Origin: JAICXG01 sp036494545
GTDB lineage: Bacteria; Verrucomicrobiota; Verrucomicrobiia; Chthoniobacterales; UBA10450
Length of the DNA stretch: 64,000 nucleotides
NCBI GenBank assembly: GCA_036494545.1
Contig: DASXOB010000007.1
Location: forward strand, 62,001 to 126,000
Direction: 5' to 3'
The position numbers and the translations under genes are program-made. Below are positions 16,074 to 25,651 of this stretch, piece by piece. The notes under the pieces were generated by a model. The model saw only the letters and a program-made list of their open reading frames with translations, was not told the DNA's origin and searched no databases. Within the stretch, counting starts at the first letter, position 1. Each line of letters begins with the position of its first letter.

Positions 16074-18986
16074 CTATTCCAACTCGATCGGCCTGGCGGC
16101 TTCCGCCGCGAGCTGATCGAAGCGCGGATCACCGCGGATGGCGTCCCAGGAGGGATCAAACTTTAGCTCACCATAACTGGGACTGCCGGGCCGCTTCACC
16201 AGGGTAGAGAGCTGAGCGATCGCTGCATCCTTGTTTCCCAGCCAGGCTTGCACTTGCCCCTGCATCGCCGCGTAACCGGGTCCTTCGGTCGCATCCCGCC
16301 ATACCGGCACCAGCTGCACTGCGCGCTGCGCCGTCTGCAAGGCTTCGTTGGCCCGACCCACTCCTGCATATGCCCAAGCCAGATTCATTGTGGCAAGGGC
16401 ATCCTCCGGACGTTTCTGGACTATTTGCTCCAGCTCGCTCGAGGCTTTCCCGAAGACCTCCTGCGCCCTCTCACTATCTCCTTTCGCGTGATAGATAGAT
16501 CCTTCGAAGAGATCAAGACCATGATTCGGCGGCTGCATGGGACTCTTCTTTGCCGTCTCAAGATATTGCAAAGCCCGGTCAAAGTCGCGCAGGTAAAATG
16601 CAGCTCGCGCCAGTCCGTAATACTTCTGGTCGCTTTCTTCCGGCGCCTGACGCAGGCACGTCTCAGCTCGCTTTACGTCGCCTCGGGCTAACATGCTCTC
16701 AGCCTTAAGGGACCAGAACGGCGTTGTCCTTGTCGACACTTGATTGATGGCGCGTTGCGCCCGTTCCTCGGCCTCAGGATATCTTCGCAGCGACATGTAA
16801 GTCTGAATAACTTCCGTCGCGATGAATGGATCGTGCGGATCCAGTTCCCAGGCCTTTTCCCCATTGCGCAACGATTCTTTCCAATGTCCCAGTCGCCGCT
16901 CTGTGAGTGCCATTAAATCAAAGAACTTGGATTGATTAGAAGGCGAGGCTGGAGAGGTCGTTAACTCCTTCTGAGCTTTCTCGTAATCGCGCAAGCCATT
17001 GTAATAATATTGCGCTTGCGCCAGGTGAGTCTCTGGTAACTCTGGCGCGAGACGCAAGGCTGTTTCTGCTGCCACTCGCGCCTGTTCCAGTCTCGCCGGC
17101 GCCCGATCGTCGCCAAAACGATACATGTAAAGATTGGCGTCCGTCAGCAGGCAATAAGCGAGCGCAAAGTTTGGGTCCAACGCCGTAGCCTGATGAAGCA
17201 ACTTTATGGTTTCACCATAGTCATACTGTACGAGGGTCTCCCGGGCATGTAAGTATAAGTCGTAAGCTGCCATGCTCGTTGTCGGTCGGCTTTCGATCGC
17301 CGCTTTCTCACTCGGCGAGAGTTTTCCTTTCAGCTGCGCAACGATGGCTTGGGAAAGGGCGCTTTGCAGGGCGAAAAGATCATCCATCTTCCGATCATAC
17401 TGCTGGGCCCACACTTGAGTGTCGGAACGGGTATCAATTAGTTGCGCGTTGACCCGTACTCGGTCGCCCAGTTTGCGCACACTGCCTTCAAGGACGTAGG
17501 CGACACCTAGCGTCTGACCAATCTCATGAATGTTGCGGGTTCCCTTCCGATAAGGAGCTATGCCGGTGCGACTGATAACCTTAAAATCAGTCACGGTGGC
17601 AAGGTCGGTCAAAATGTCATCCTGCACTCCGTCAGCGAAATAGCCTGAGCCATTTGGCACACTGAAATCGTCGAAGGGTAAGACTGCTATACTCTTTTCT
17701 GGAATATTAGCTCCCGATTTGGACTGCGGTGTTGTGACCGTCTTCGGCACGCCGCGATGAGTAAGGAGCGCGACCGTCGCGCCGATGAGGGCGAGGATCA
17801 GAAGAAGCACGGCAGCCGTTCTCCAGGCAGCCAATCGGTCACGACCTGCGAAACGCCGAACCCGAAAGATGAACCTGTCCGGACGCGCTTCAATTGCCGT
17901 GCCCGCGAGGTAATGATGAATATCCTCCGCCAGTCTCGTCACCGATGGATAACGGTCGGCCGGGTTCTTTCGCATGGCACGAAGGACGATCGCGTCAAGA
18001 TCCCCACGCAAGAGCCGTCTGAGCTTCGGATCCTCCACGGCCAAACTCGGCGCCACTGGATCTTTTTCCGAAACAACCCGTACCACTTCGTCCAGATTCG
18101 GATTGCGAGTCTCAAAGACATGCGGGTGTTTGCTTGTGAGAATCTCATATAGCAAAGCACCCAAAGCATACACGTCGCTAGCTGTTGTGACCTCTTCGCC
18201 GCGTGCCTGCTCGGGTGAGGCCGAGATAGGCGTTAGCCGCTGTTGGCCAGCGGCCGTCACTGCCATTGGATGCTCTCCTAGTAGTTTGGCAATACCAAAG
18301 TCGAGTAACTTGGGTTCGCCATTCTCCTTAACCAGGATATTGCTTCGCTTAAGATCGCGGTGCACTACGCGCCCACGATGAGCTGCCTCGACTGCGGCAC
18401 ATATCTTGAGAAATAGCTCCAGCCGCTGCGGGATCGTGAGCCCATGTTTCTCGATATAAGTGGTGACAGCCGTTCCGGAAACGTATTCCATGACGAAGTA
18501 GGGCATTCCATCCTCCGTCATCCCGGCGTCAAAGAGCGTGGCAATATTAGGGTGTTCGAGGGAAGCGAGCACTTCGCGCTCCGCTCGAAAACGGGCCAGG
18601 AGCTCCGCCGTATTCCCTTCACTTGGCTTCAGAACTTTGATGGCAACCTGTTTCTCAAAATAGCCATCCGCTCGCGCCGCCAGGTAGACCGCACCCATTC
18701 CACCCCGGCCTAACTCTCGCACGATGACATAGGCACCAATGCGCCGGCCAGTCATCGAGTTAGATCCGCGTCGTAAGGCGGCGGCAGCGATTGCAGCGCA
18801 TTCCTCCAGGTTATCAAGCTTATCTGTGAGAGTGACGTCGCCTTGGAGGAATGACTCCGCTTCGCGAAGCAGGCCTTCGTCTTCCGCACAAACCCGAGTC
18901 AGCATCGCCGTCCGAGCCACGGGAGAATCCTCTTCCAGGGCGTCGGCGATGATTTCTTTAAGTCGGTGCCAGTGTTCTTGATTCAT
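16074..18986 (-). CDS. membrane Ser/Thr protein kinase with TolB/FlgO-like and TPR domains
   Basis: 970 residues. An N-terminal helical stretch is followed by a Hanks-type kinase: ELGRGGMGAVY, VAIKVLK with the ATP Lys near residue 117, HRDLKRSNILV near 208 and DFGIAK. One membrane helix (AAVLLLILALIGATVALLTH, about 395-415) leads to an extracytoplasmic part with a TolB/FlgO-like segment (KSIAVLPFDDFS, YVLEGSVRKLGDRVRVNAQL) and many TPR repeats. This plan is frequent in Acidobacteria and PVC bacteria. The ECF sigma gene lies 51 bases upstream on the same strand, so both probably belong to one signalling unit. Confidence 0.92.
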   Translation of the reverse strand: MNQEHWHRLKEIIADALEEDSPVARTAMLTRVCAEDEGLLREAESFLQGDVTLTDKLDNLEECAAIAAAALRRGSNSMTGRRIGAYVIVRELGRGGMGAVYLAARADGYFEKQVAIKVLKPSEGNTAELLARFRAEREVLASLEHPNIATLFDAGMTEDGMPYFVMEYVSGTAVTTYIEKHGLTIPQRLELFLKICAAVEAAHRGRVVHRDLKRSNILVKENGEPKLLDFGIAKLLGEHPMAVTAAGQQRLTPISASPEQARGEEVTTASDVYALGALLYEILTSKHPHVFETRNPNLDEVVRVVSEKDPVAPSLAVEDPKLRRLLRGDLDAIVLRAMRKNPADRYPSVTRLAEDIHHYLAGTAIEARPDRFIFRVRRFAGRDRLAAWRTAAVLLLILALIGATVALLTHRGVPKTVTTPQSKSGANIPEKSIAVLPFDDFSVPNGSGYFADGVQDDILTDLATVTDFKVISRTGIAPYRKGTRNIHEIGQTLGVAYVLEGSVRKLGDRVRVNAQLIDTRSDTQVWAQQYDRKMDDLFALQSALSQAIVAQLKGKLSPSEKAAIESRPTTSMAAYDLYLHARETLVQYDYGETIKLLHQATALDPNFALAYCLLTDANLYMYRFGDDRAPARLEQARVAAETALRLAPELPETHLAQAQYYYNGLRDYEKAQKELTTSPASPSNQSKFFDLMALTERRLGHWKESLRNGEKAWELDPHDPFIATEVIQTYMSLRRYPEAEERAQRAINQVSTRTTPFWSLKAESMLARGDVKRAETCLRQAPEESDQKYYGLARAAFYLRDFDRALQYLETAKKSPMQPPNHGLDLFEGSIYHAKGDSERAQEVFGKASSELEQIVQKRPEDALATMNLAWAYAGVGRANEALQTAQRAVQLVPVWRDATEGPGYAAMQGQVQAWLGNKDAAIAQLSTLVKRPGSPSYGELKFDPSWDAIRGDPRFDQLAAEAARPIELE

Positions 18987-19037
18987 GAGTCAGATTGTGT
19001 CGAGAAACATCGCATATCACAGTATAATAGGGATCAG

Positions 19038-19637
19038 TTAGCTCGCTTCCGAAAGGGTCTTGCGCAACCACAGTTTTGCCACCGACCATTCCCGCTTGAT
19101 GGTTGCCGGCGAGGCATGAAGAAGCTCCGCAATTTCTTCAATCGTTAGGCCGCCGAAAAAGCGCAACTCCACAATCTGCGCCTGCCGTGGGTCGAGTGTT
19201 TCCAATTGCCGCAAAGATTCATTCACGGCTGTGACATCGATCTGGTGGCGCTCATAGAATTCGAGCATCAAATCCATTGCGTCGCCACCCCCGCGCTTGA
19301 TGCGGTTCCGGGCAACGGCGTAGTTCGTCAGGGTCTGGCGCATCAGGCGCGCGAAAATTCCAATAAAATGTGCCGGATTTTGCCACTCAAGATTCGGTTG
19401 AGCGGCGAGGCGAAGATAGGCTTCATGCACCAAGGCGGTGCGCTGCAGGGTGTGTTCCGGTCGCTCGTTGCGCAAATAACCTCCCGCGAGCAGGCGCAGC
19501 TCCTCATAAACAAGTGGCAGAATTGCTTCTATGGCTTGCCGGCCGCCTTCCGAGTTCGACGGCGTCTCGCAATTCGTCTCTGGTCGTCCCGGCGACGTCG
19601 CTTTGCTTTCGCTTGATATTTCTTTGCCCGACCTCAT
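19038..19637 (-). CDS. ECF-type RNA polymerase sigma factor (TIGR02999-like)
   Basis: 199 residues from the ATG at 19637 (MRSGKEISSESKATSPGRPE); upstream codons to 19877 look non-coding. Region 2 is VYEELRLLAGGYLRNERPEH then LVHEAYLRLAAQ, and region 4 is QIVELRFFGGLTIEEIAELL with SPATIKREWSVAK. These are the marks of the ECF subfamily paired with Ser/Thr kinases in PVC bacteria and Acidobacteria. It lies just upstream of the kinase gene, which may control it by phosphorylation, since no anti-sigma gene is present. Confidence 0.9.
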   Translation of the reverse strand: MRSGKEISSESKATSPGRPETNCETPSNSEGGRQAIEAILPLVYEELRLLAGGYLRNERPEHTLQRTALVHEAYLRLAAQPNLEWQNPAHFIGIFARLMRQTLTNYAVARNRIKRGGGDAMDLMLEFYERHQIDVTAVNESLRQLETLDPRQAQIVELRFFGGLTIEEIAELLHASPATIKREWSVAKLWLRKTLSEAS

Positions 19638-20047
19638 CAGGAAGACCGCGATTCGTCGCTTACAACCCGCACCAGGGTTAATACCAATGATTGCCCATGG
19701 CTTAATGTAAACCAACAGAAACCAAATGCGAAGCCTGGCAAGCAGCGCGCAGGGCAGGACGTGAGGATGCGCGGCAGCGTTCTCCCCCTCCCGTGGGATG
19801 GCGAATGTGGTTCTAATCATGAAAAGGTTTCGAGTGAAAGCTGCCTCGGTGGGCAGTGTAGGGTCAAAGGTTTGCAATTCTTAGCGGAGCCCAGGCCAGT
19901 TCGAGCAGACGACTCTTGACTCCCACTCACGCCACGGCAAAACGATGGCCTCGAAAAAAGAAGCGGCGCGCCGAGACTCGGTCATCCCCGGCACGCCGCT
20001 CGTTAAGTAGAATGGAAGGCTACGGACAGCTCCTTACTCCCACGCGC
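19638..20047. other. 410-base intergenic stretch between the TonB receptor and the ECF sigma gene
   Basis: No convincing gene on either strand. It contains the terminator of the TonB receptor gene (19951-19999) and should contain the promoter of the ECF sigma gene. The short open frames here have no signal peptide, no motif and poor ribosome sites. Confidence 0.5.
19951..19999 (-). terminator. intrinsic terminator of the TonB receptor gene
   Basis: An 11-bp stem with one mismatch (19963-19973 with 19989-19999, GCGGCGCGCCG against CGGCACGCCGC) and a 15-base loop. Read on the minus strand it is followed by TTCTTTTTTCGA (19962-19951). It lies about 50 bases past the receptor stop, in the right direction. 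Confidence 0.72.
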
Positions 20048-23000
20048 CTAGAACTTTTTCGAGACCTCGAAATAGACAAACCGTCCAAACGGATCATAGA
20101 TCGAGAGGTCGGTATTACTGTTAGCACCGGCTACAAAAGGCGGCTGGCGGTCAAAGATATTGTTGCAACCGACCGCCACGGTAAGTCCATCCACCATGCG
20201 ATTGAATGGGCTGACCTTTTCCGGCTCGGTCATTGTTCCGACGCCGGCAACGTTACCAGAATCTTTGCCGTCTTTCGAATAACCGGCCGTCGGCGGATTC
20301 TGCGCCGGCTTGACGTGAAACTGATATTCCAGACGTCCATCGACCGCGAAGTAATCGCCGATCTTCTGGAAATTACCCTGATTCTCCGTTTCTGCATCGT
20401 GCCCGATGGCATTGATTAGTCCGGGGATATAGTTGGCGTTCAAGCTCAAACTAGCCCCTTCATAGCTATAGCGGGTAAGGAAGGTGAGCTTGTAATCAGG
20501 ATTGCCACCACCGCCTTCGGGAAAGTCGAGCCCGGAGATGTTATAATAATGGGCGCGAGGAACGCGTTTGAGCTCGCTTAAGGTAAACCACACCCCGTTC
20601 ACCCCAAATTCAGCCTGTCCATAACGTCGCAAATCCAGATTGTAGTGAGCGCTCATATCGAATCCTGCGACGTGGTTGGCGCCAATATTTTGCGCATTAT
20701 TGATGTAGAAAACAGAGGCCAGGTTACCGAAGAGCTGGTTTGGAGCTGTCACTGGCCTTGCGCCCGGCTGACCCGGAAAGTTATTAAAGGCTACCAGGTT
20801 CGCATAAGGCGACGCAGGGCCCAGATCATTGACACTGGTCAAAATAGTCGCACCTCCGCTAATGTCGACCGTGCCGACTGTCTGCAGCTGTAGGGTCCGA
20901 AAATAATCACAGGTAATCGTCAGGCCAGGGATTTGGTGCGGGCTGTAAACGATACCGCCTGTGTAGGATTCTGCCGTGGATGGCACAAGGTTTGGATTTG
21001 AACCCGCTAAGACTTGCGCCTGGTCTTGAACCTGGCCATTGAGGGTAATGGTTCCGGAGAAGCCAGTAACCGCAGGCCCAAAGAGTTGGAAAAGCGTCGG
21101 AGCAACGAACGAATTCGAGTAAGTGGCGCGCATGGTGATGTCCTGAATAGGTTGATAGCGCAGGGTAACCTTGGGTACCTTTGCGTCTTCCTTCACACCT
21201 TCGTAATGGTCGTAACGAAAGGCGCCGTCTAACTCCAAACTATAAACTCCTGGGATCTTCATTTGTGGCCCGACTACGGGTATGCTTAACTCCGCATAGG
21301 CGGAGCTGATCCCACGGCCCTGGTCGATATCCTGCACCGGGACCGATCCAACAAAGATCTCCGGCGAATCGGTAAGCTTAAAGCCCTCCTGGCGGAACTC
21401 ACCGCCGAATGAAAGACCCACGTCGCCGCCAGGAAGATGAAAGGGAAATCCCGTCGCCCTGGCGTCGAATACCTCTTGATAAGAACTTTGGGCTCGAATG
21501 TTCGAGCCAAAAATAGTCCCAAACTGAGCCGCGGTTACCTGGCCCGGGCCATCGCCGATAGGGTTTCGGGCGAAAAAGTCCAAAGCGGGAATTGGATTCC
21601 CATTAAAGTCGACCGCCGTCCCAGCAATCATGGCATTCAGTTGCTGGGCATTAACCAGGTTTGAGTTTGTGAACTGTATCTCATATTTGCTGTAGTAAGT
21701 CGTGATCTCAAACGTCCAGTCTTTTGCAAACTGAGAGCGCAGGCCGAGAAGGAACCGATAGAAGTTTGTATTATCATCAAACTTTCGCGGATAGTTTTGA
21801 TAGCGATTGGCTGCAATCAGCCGAAATGTCCCGCTCTGAGAGGTATCGTCGATCGTTTCCTGGAAAGGATTGAAAGCAGCCGGTGGGCCGCGATCTTCCG
21901 GCACCAGGTTGCCGGTATCGGGATCGACTTTCAGCGAACCGAGGATGAGGACGCCGGTGCCGTTACTAAGTGGCTGGGAGTTTAGGAAACTCAGATTGTG
22001 GTTATGGGCGTAGAGGAAGTTACCGAACAACTCAAGCTGCTTTCCAAAGATTTGATGGTTGAAGTCGCCGTAGGCACTCGTGTTTTGGATGTCCAGGGTG
22101 CTGGTGGGCAATTTGGACAAGTCGAAACCCAGGACCGTCCCGAGGTCGGAAGGATTGTAAGCTTGCGGGATAAGAGCAAATTGACCGGGATTGGCCGTGC
22201 CGCTGTCCGCTGGCGGCGGTGGGATTGAGCCTGGCACAACGCCGGCGTCAAAGGGAGAATTCAAACCCGGCTTGAGAAGGTAATAACTAGTGCCACCGCC
22301 GGCGTTATCTCGCCCGACACCGGCATAAGTCGTCGTCAGGTTGATAGCCGGCTGAGAGTAGCCGCGCTCACGGGCAAAAAGGGGATCAATCTCATAGTAT
22401 TGGAATCCGCCCGTGACGTGAGTCGTGTCATTTCCTGCGCCGACGATGGCATAGGCCCGGCGCTCTGCTACGCCGCTCTCTACCGTGAAGCCGTAGCGCG
22501 CACCGATTTCCGCACCGGTGAAGTCTTTCTTAAGAAAGATATTTACGACACCACCTACAGCTTCCGAGCCATAGAGAGCCGAGGCGCCATCTTTCAAAAC
22601 ATCGATACGGCTAATGAGCGAAGTCGGAAAAAGACTTGCATCAGTAAACTGAAACCCGGCGCTGGAGATAGCCGCTGAATCCGTTATGCGGCGGCCTTCA
22701 AACAGGGTCAGGGTCGGCAGACCTCGTATGGCAATAATAGAACCGCCCTGCGTGGCGCCGCTGGCGATATTCGCGTTTGTGCTACCCAGGTTACCTGCAC
22801 CTACGAAGTCCGGGTTGCGTTTTTGCAGAACCGTCAGGACGTCGGAGGCGGGTCCGGCTATCTGGATATCGCTCGAATTCAAGGTATCGACCGGCGACGC
22901 GGTGACTTCCTCCGCCGTCGGGATCAACGACCCGGTTATGACAATGCGTTCGACGGTTGGCGCGGTGTTCGTGTTGGAACTGGCGGCGTCAGTTATAGGT

Positions 23001-23146
23001 GGCGGCGGCCCGGCTTCGGGGACCGCTGTCACAGGCGAGGGCGCAGCCGTTTGTCCAACAAGGGTTCTCACGATAAGGAATGGTAGAATGGCGCCCGCAA
23101 TGAGAGCGACATGATATCTCAGCGTCTTGTCTAGTCTTACTTTCAT
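20048..23146 (-). CDS. TonB-dependent receptor
   Basis: 1032 residues from the ATG at 23146 (MKVRLDKTLRYHVALIAGAI), which has GGAG 8 bases upstream; an ATG at 23158 is the alternative. After the signal peptide comes a Pro-rich linker, a TonB-box-like segment (VERIVITGSLIPT), a plug domain (SDVLTVLQKRNPDFVGAG, RIDVLKDGASALYGSEAVGG) and a 22-strand barrel ending RFVYFEVSKKF. It imports a large substrate across the outer membrane, perhaps an oligosaccharide or peptide. It carries none of the dispersed octamers. A GlxA-type regulator lies directly upstream. Confidence 0.95.
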   Translation of the reverse strand: MKVRLDKTLRYHVALIAGAILPFLIVRTLVGQTAAPSPVTAVPEAGPPPPITDAASSNTNTAPTVERIVITGSLIPTAEEVTASPVDTLNSSDIQIAGPASDVLTVLQKRNPDFVGAGNLGSTNANIASGATQGGSIIAIRGLPTLTLFEGRRITDSAAISSAGFQFTDASLFPTSLISRIDVLKDGASALYGSEAVGGVVNIFLKKDFTGAEIGARYGFTVESGVAERRAYAIVGAGNDTTHVTGGFQYYEIDPLFARERGYSQPAINLTTTYAGVGRDNAGGGTSYYLLKPGLNSPFDAGVVPGSIPPPPADSGTANPGQFALIPQAYNPSDLGTVLGFDLSKLPTSTLDIQNTSAYGDFNHQIFGKQLELFGNFLYAHNHNLSFLNSQPLSNGTGVLILGSLKVDPDTGNLVPEDRGPPAAFNPFQETIDDTSQSGTFRLIAANRYQNYPRKFDDNTNFYRFLLGLRSQFAKDWTFEITTYYSKYEIQFTNSNLVNAQQLNAMIAGTAVDFNGNPIPALDFFARNPIGDGPGQVTAAQFGTIFGSNIRAQSSYQEVFDARATGFPFHLPGGDVGLSFGGEFRQEGFKLTDSPEIFVGSVPVQDIDQGRGISSAYAELSIPVVGPQMKIPGVYSLELDGAFRYDHYEGVKEDAKVPKVTLRYQPIQDITMRATYSNSFVAPTLFQLFGPAVTGFSGTITLNGQVQDQAQVLAGSNPNLVPSTAESYTGGIVYSPHQIPGLTITCDYFRTLQLQTVGTVDISGGATILTSVNDLGPASPYANLVAFNNFPGQPGARPVTAPNQLFGNLASVFYINNAQNIGANHVAGFDMSAHYNLDLRRYGQAEFGVNGVWFTLSELKRVPRAHYYNISGLDFPEGGGGNPDYKLTFLTRYSYEGASLSLNANYIPGLINAIGHDAETENQGNFQKIGDYFAVDGRLEYQFHVKPAQNPPTAGYSKDGKDSGNVAGVGTMTEPEKVSPFNRMVDGLTVAVGCNNIFDRQPPFVAGANSNTDLSIYDPFGRFVYFEVSKKF

Positions 23147-23214
23147 TAGTTTCTCCATCTGCTTGGTTAGGTCTCCACCAAGTCATACGGCTGAGCGGGA
23201 TAATGTCGTTAGGA

Positions 23215-23234
23215 CTTAAAGCCGACAGTTTAAG
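23215..23234. promoter_or_regulatory. possible operator dyad upstream of the TonB receptor
   Basis: Perfect 6-bp inverted repeat CTTAAA/TTTAAG with an 8-base spacer, about 70 bases upstream of the receptor start, in the gap between the regulator and receptor genes. It could be a binding site. It is short and no second copy was seen, so this is tentative. Confidence 0.25.
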
Positions 23235-23345
23235 ACTCTGCCAGGCCCTGTTCGCGAGAGCGCCCGCATTGTTCGCAGGAAAAATGAGTTAGCAAAGGCT
23301 CTCCTGTTTGAACGCCTTGACCCGTACGCTGTCAGGTGTGCCTCT

Positions 23346-24341
23346 TTAGGACCGAATTTTCAGCTCTGGCTCGTTTGCGTCGCTGCTGCGCAGGTAGCTG
23401 GCCGGGCCGGCTCCAAAACGCCGTTCAAATGCGCGCCGAAATGCGACTGTGTTATCAAAGCCGACAGAGGCGGCGATGCTACTCAAGGTCTTACGCCGCG
23501 ATGAGAGACGTCGTCGGGCTTCATGCAGACGCAGGTTCTCGACAAACTGGCTGGGAGTTGTGCCCAGGACACTTCTAAAGGCGCGGGTGAAATGCGCGGG
23601 CGACATGCAGGCTCGCCTGGCCATGACTTCGACACTCAGGTCCCGTTGCAAGTTTTTCATGATCCAGGCGACTAGCTCGCCGAAGCGATTAGCCGGCTGG
23701 CTCTCATAACTCGGGACCGACCAGCCCTGGTCCGGTTCGCTGTTGAGGGGGAGATACGTCATAAGATCACGACCGACCGAGTCGGCGAGCTGTTTACCAT
23801 AGTCTTCCTCGATGAATGCCAGGCCGAGATCGACTGGGGCAGTCAGGCCGGCCGAGGTGTAGAAGGGACCATCCTTCACCAAACGTCGTTTGTGATTGAC
23901 CCGTAAAGTGGAAAAGCGATGCGCCACGTCCCGCGCACAGCGCCAGTGAGTGGTGACTTCGCGACCATCAAGCAACCCGGTCGGAGCGAGAGCGTAAATG
24001 CCGGTGCAGATCGAGGCGATGCGCCGAGTCGCGCAGGAACGGTTTAGAATCCATACCGCCAGCACTTCAGCGGCCGGGCCGCGTCGTAGTCCGTTACCTC
24101 CGGCTATTATAAGGGTGTCGAAGCCCGGCGCCGTCTCGAGTGTTTCCTGCGGAGAAATCAGCAAGCCAGAATCGGTCATGAAAGGCTCTTTCGTCAGGCC
24201 AATCGTTCGGACTCTGTAGCAGGGAAGGCGACCACCAAATCCATCTTCCAGAGCAGCCGCCTTTAACACGTCGGCAGTGAGGGTGAGGTGCGAGGCGATT
24301 ACGCCATTGTATCCGAGAAGGCCTACTTCCTTCGCGCGCAT
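23346..24341 (-). CDS. GlxA family transcriptional regulator (DJ-1/PfpI-like plus AraC domain)
   Basis: 331 residues. N-terminal DJ-1/PfpI-like domain with TLIIAGGNGLRR and SICTGIYALAPTGLLDGR, which keeps the Cys of the nucleophile elbow, then TTHWRC. The C-terminal AraC domain shows LSVEVMARRACMSPAHFTRA and SSIAASVGFDNTVAFRRAF. Clear paralogue of the regulator at 14830-15912. It lies 199 bases upstream of the TonB receptor on the same strand and is the best candidate for its regulator. Confidence 0.88.
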   Translation of the reverse strand: MRAKEVGLLGYNGVIASHLTLTADVLKAAALEDGFGGRLPCYRVRTIGLTKEPFMTDSGLLISPQETLETAPGFDTLIIAGGNGLRRGPAAEVLAVWILNRSCATRRIASICTGIYALAPTGLLDGREVTTHWRCARDVAHRFSTLRVNHKRRLVKDGPFYTSAGLTAPVDLGLAFIEEDYGKQLADSVGRDLMTYLPLNSEPDQGWSVPSYESQPANRFGELVAWIMKNLQRDLSVEVMARRACMSPAHFTRAFRSVLGTTPSQFVENLRLHEARRRLSSRRKTLSSIAASVGFDNTVAFRRAFERRFGAGPASYLRSSDANEPELKIRS

Positions 24342-24483
24342 TCGGCTTTGAGATTATGGCTCTGCCGTGTTCCTCGGTAGGACATTAACCCGATCATTCC
24401 GGCTAACCATGGCCAGTGGGCCGGACGAGAGCTGGATCGAAGCAAGGAGATCGGATCGACCGACAAGGGGCTACGCCTGCCAC

Positions 24484-25575
24484 TCAGGGCGCGGCCAGGG
24501 CTCCGATCACCTTAAAGACTTGGTAGGGAGTGGAGTGAATGTCCTTGCCGCCATTGAAGCGCGGCATGGTTTGGATTTGTGAGGAAGTAACGTAGAGCGA
24601 ACCATCGGGGCCCCAGGACAGGGTGTCAGGCCAACTCAGCCGTTCATCCGCAACTACGGTCCCAAGTCTGTTTTCCTTCGGATCCCAAACCTGGATGGCG
24701 CTGTGCTCGAGGTCGGTGAGGTAAAGTCGACCATCGGGTCCCATGATCATTCCGTCAGGAGCCGGCGTTTCGATTACTTTCTCTACTTTGGCGCCAAGCT
24801 CTTTGTTCGTTAGGCGCTTACTCATAAGGTCGCCAACTTTAATGCGGTAAAGGCTGGTGGCGGTTAGCGCATGGTAATAGAGATAGCCGTCGAGGTGGTC
24901 AAAGGCGATGCCGTCGGAGCCGATTTGCGGCGGTTTGCCGTTGTCGCCGAGCAAGGCCTTTCCATTGACCTGCAAACCGAAATCCTTCTCGGGGGCGGTA
25001 GAAGAATTATTATCCAGGCGGCGTCGCGCCTTGCCGGTCCGCAAATCGACGACCACGATCGCGCCCAGGCCGGAGTCCGTGATAAAGGCGGTTTGTGTCT
25101 TGGTATCGATCCGCACATCATTCAAGTAACTCTTCTTTGGCGCGACATCCTCACCAAAGGGAATGACCTGCACGACCTCGTTCTTCACCAGGTCAACCTT
25201 CACCAGCTTAGGGCCGCCCTTGACGATTTCTTTCATCATCGGCGCGGCTGGGTCGAGAATCCAAAGGCTGTCGCTCTCATCGACGTCAACACTTTGCACA
25301 CAAACGAAATGATCCCTGGGCGTGCCAGGCCGATTCCATTCGTCGTTAGGAAAGGGAACCGGTTTACCGTTTACCATCTCCGCCACCGAGATGGAGTGAT
25401 GGTCGGACCAGTTGGGAAAATTGACGAAGATTCGTCCTGTGCGGGAGACAGCGACTCCCGTGACCTGTTGATTGGGAAAACTGGCGACCGATTGCAGAGT
25501 GGCGGTGACGGCGCGCGCCTCAGTGTTCGTTAGGTAAAGCAACCAGCCGGCGAACCAAAAAAAGCGAAGTCTCAT
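24484..25575 (-). CDS. secreted SMP-30/major royal jelly-like beta-propeller protein
   Basis: 363 residues with a signal peptide (MRLRFFWFAGWLLYLTNTEA). The propeller pattern is seen in GVAVSRTGRIFVNFPNW, YLNDVRIDTKTQTAFITDSG, GSDGIAFDHLDGYLYYHALT, DGMIMGPDGRLYLTDLEHSA and SWGPDGSLYVTSS. Bacterial members of the royal jelly/yellow family and the SMP-30 lactonases share this fold. Periplasmic lactonase or binding roles are possible, but the catalytic residues cannot be decided by eye. Confidence 0.82.
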   Translation of the reverse strand: MRLRFFWFAGWLLYLTNTEARAVTATLQSVASFPNQQVTGVAVSRTGRIFVNFPNWSDHHSISVAEMVNGKPVPFPNDEWNRPGTPRDHFVCVQSVDVDESDSLWILDPAAPMMKEIVKGGPKLVKVDLVKNEVVQVIPFGEDVAPKKSYLNDVRIDTKTQTAFITDSGLGAIVVVDLRTGKARRRLDNNSSTAPEKDFGLQVNGKALLGDNGKPPQIGSDGIAFDHLDGYLYYHALTATSLYRIKVGDLMSKRLTNKELGAKVEKVIETPAPDGMIMGPDGRLYLTDLEHSAIQVWDPKENRLGTVVADERLSWPDTLSWGPDGSLYVTSSQIQTMPRFNGGKDIHSTPYQVFKVIGALAAP

Positions 25576-25651
25576 GCTCTAAAGTTCGCGCCCGGCCGCG
25601 GTGCTGGTTTGCTCCGGATATCAAACGCTTGCACCTTTCGAATGCCAGCCG

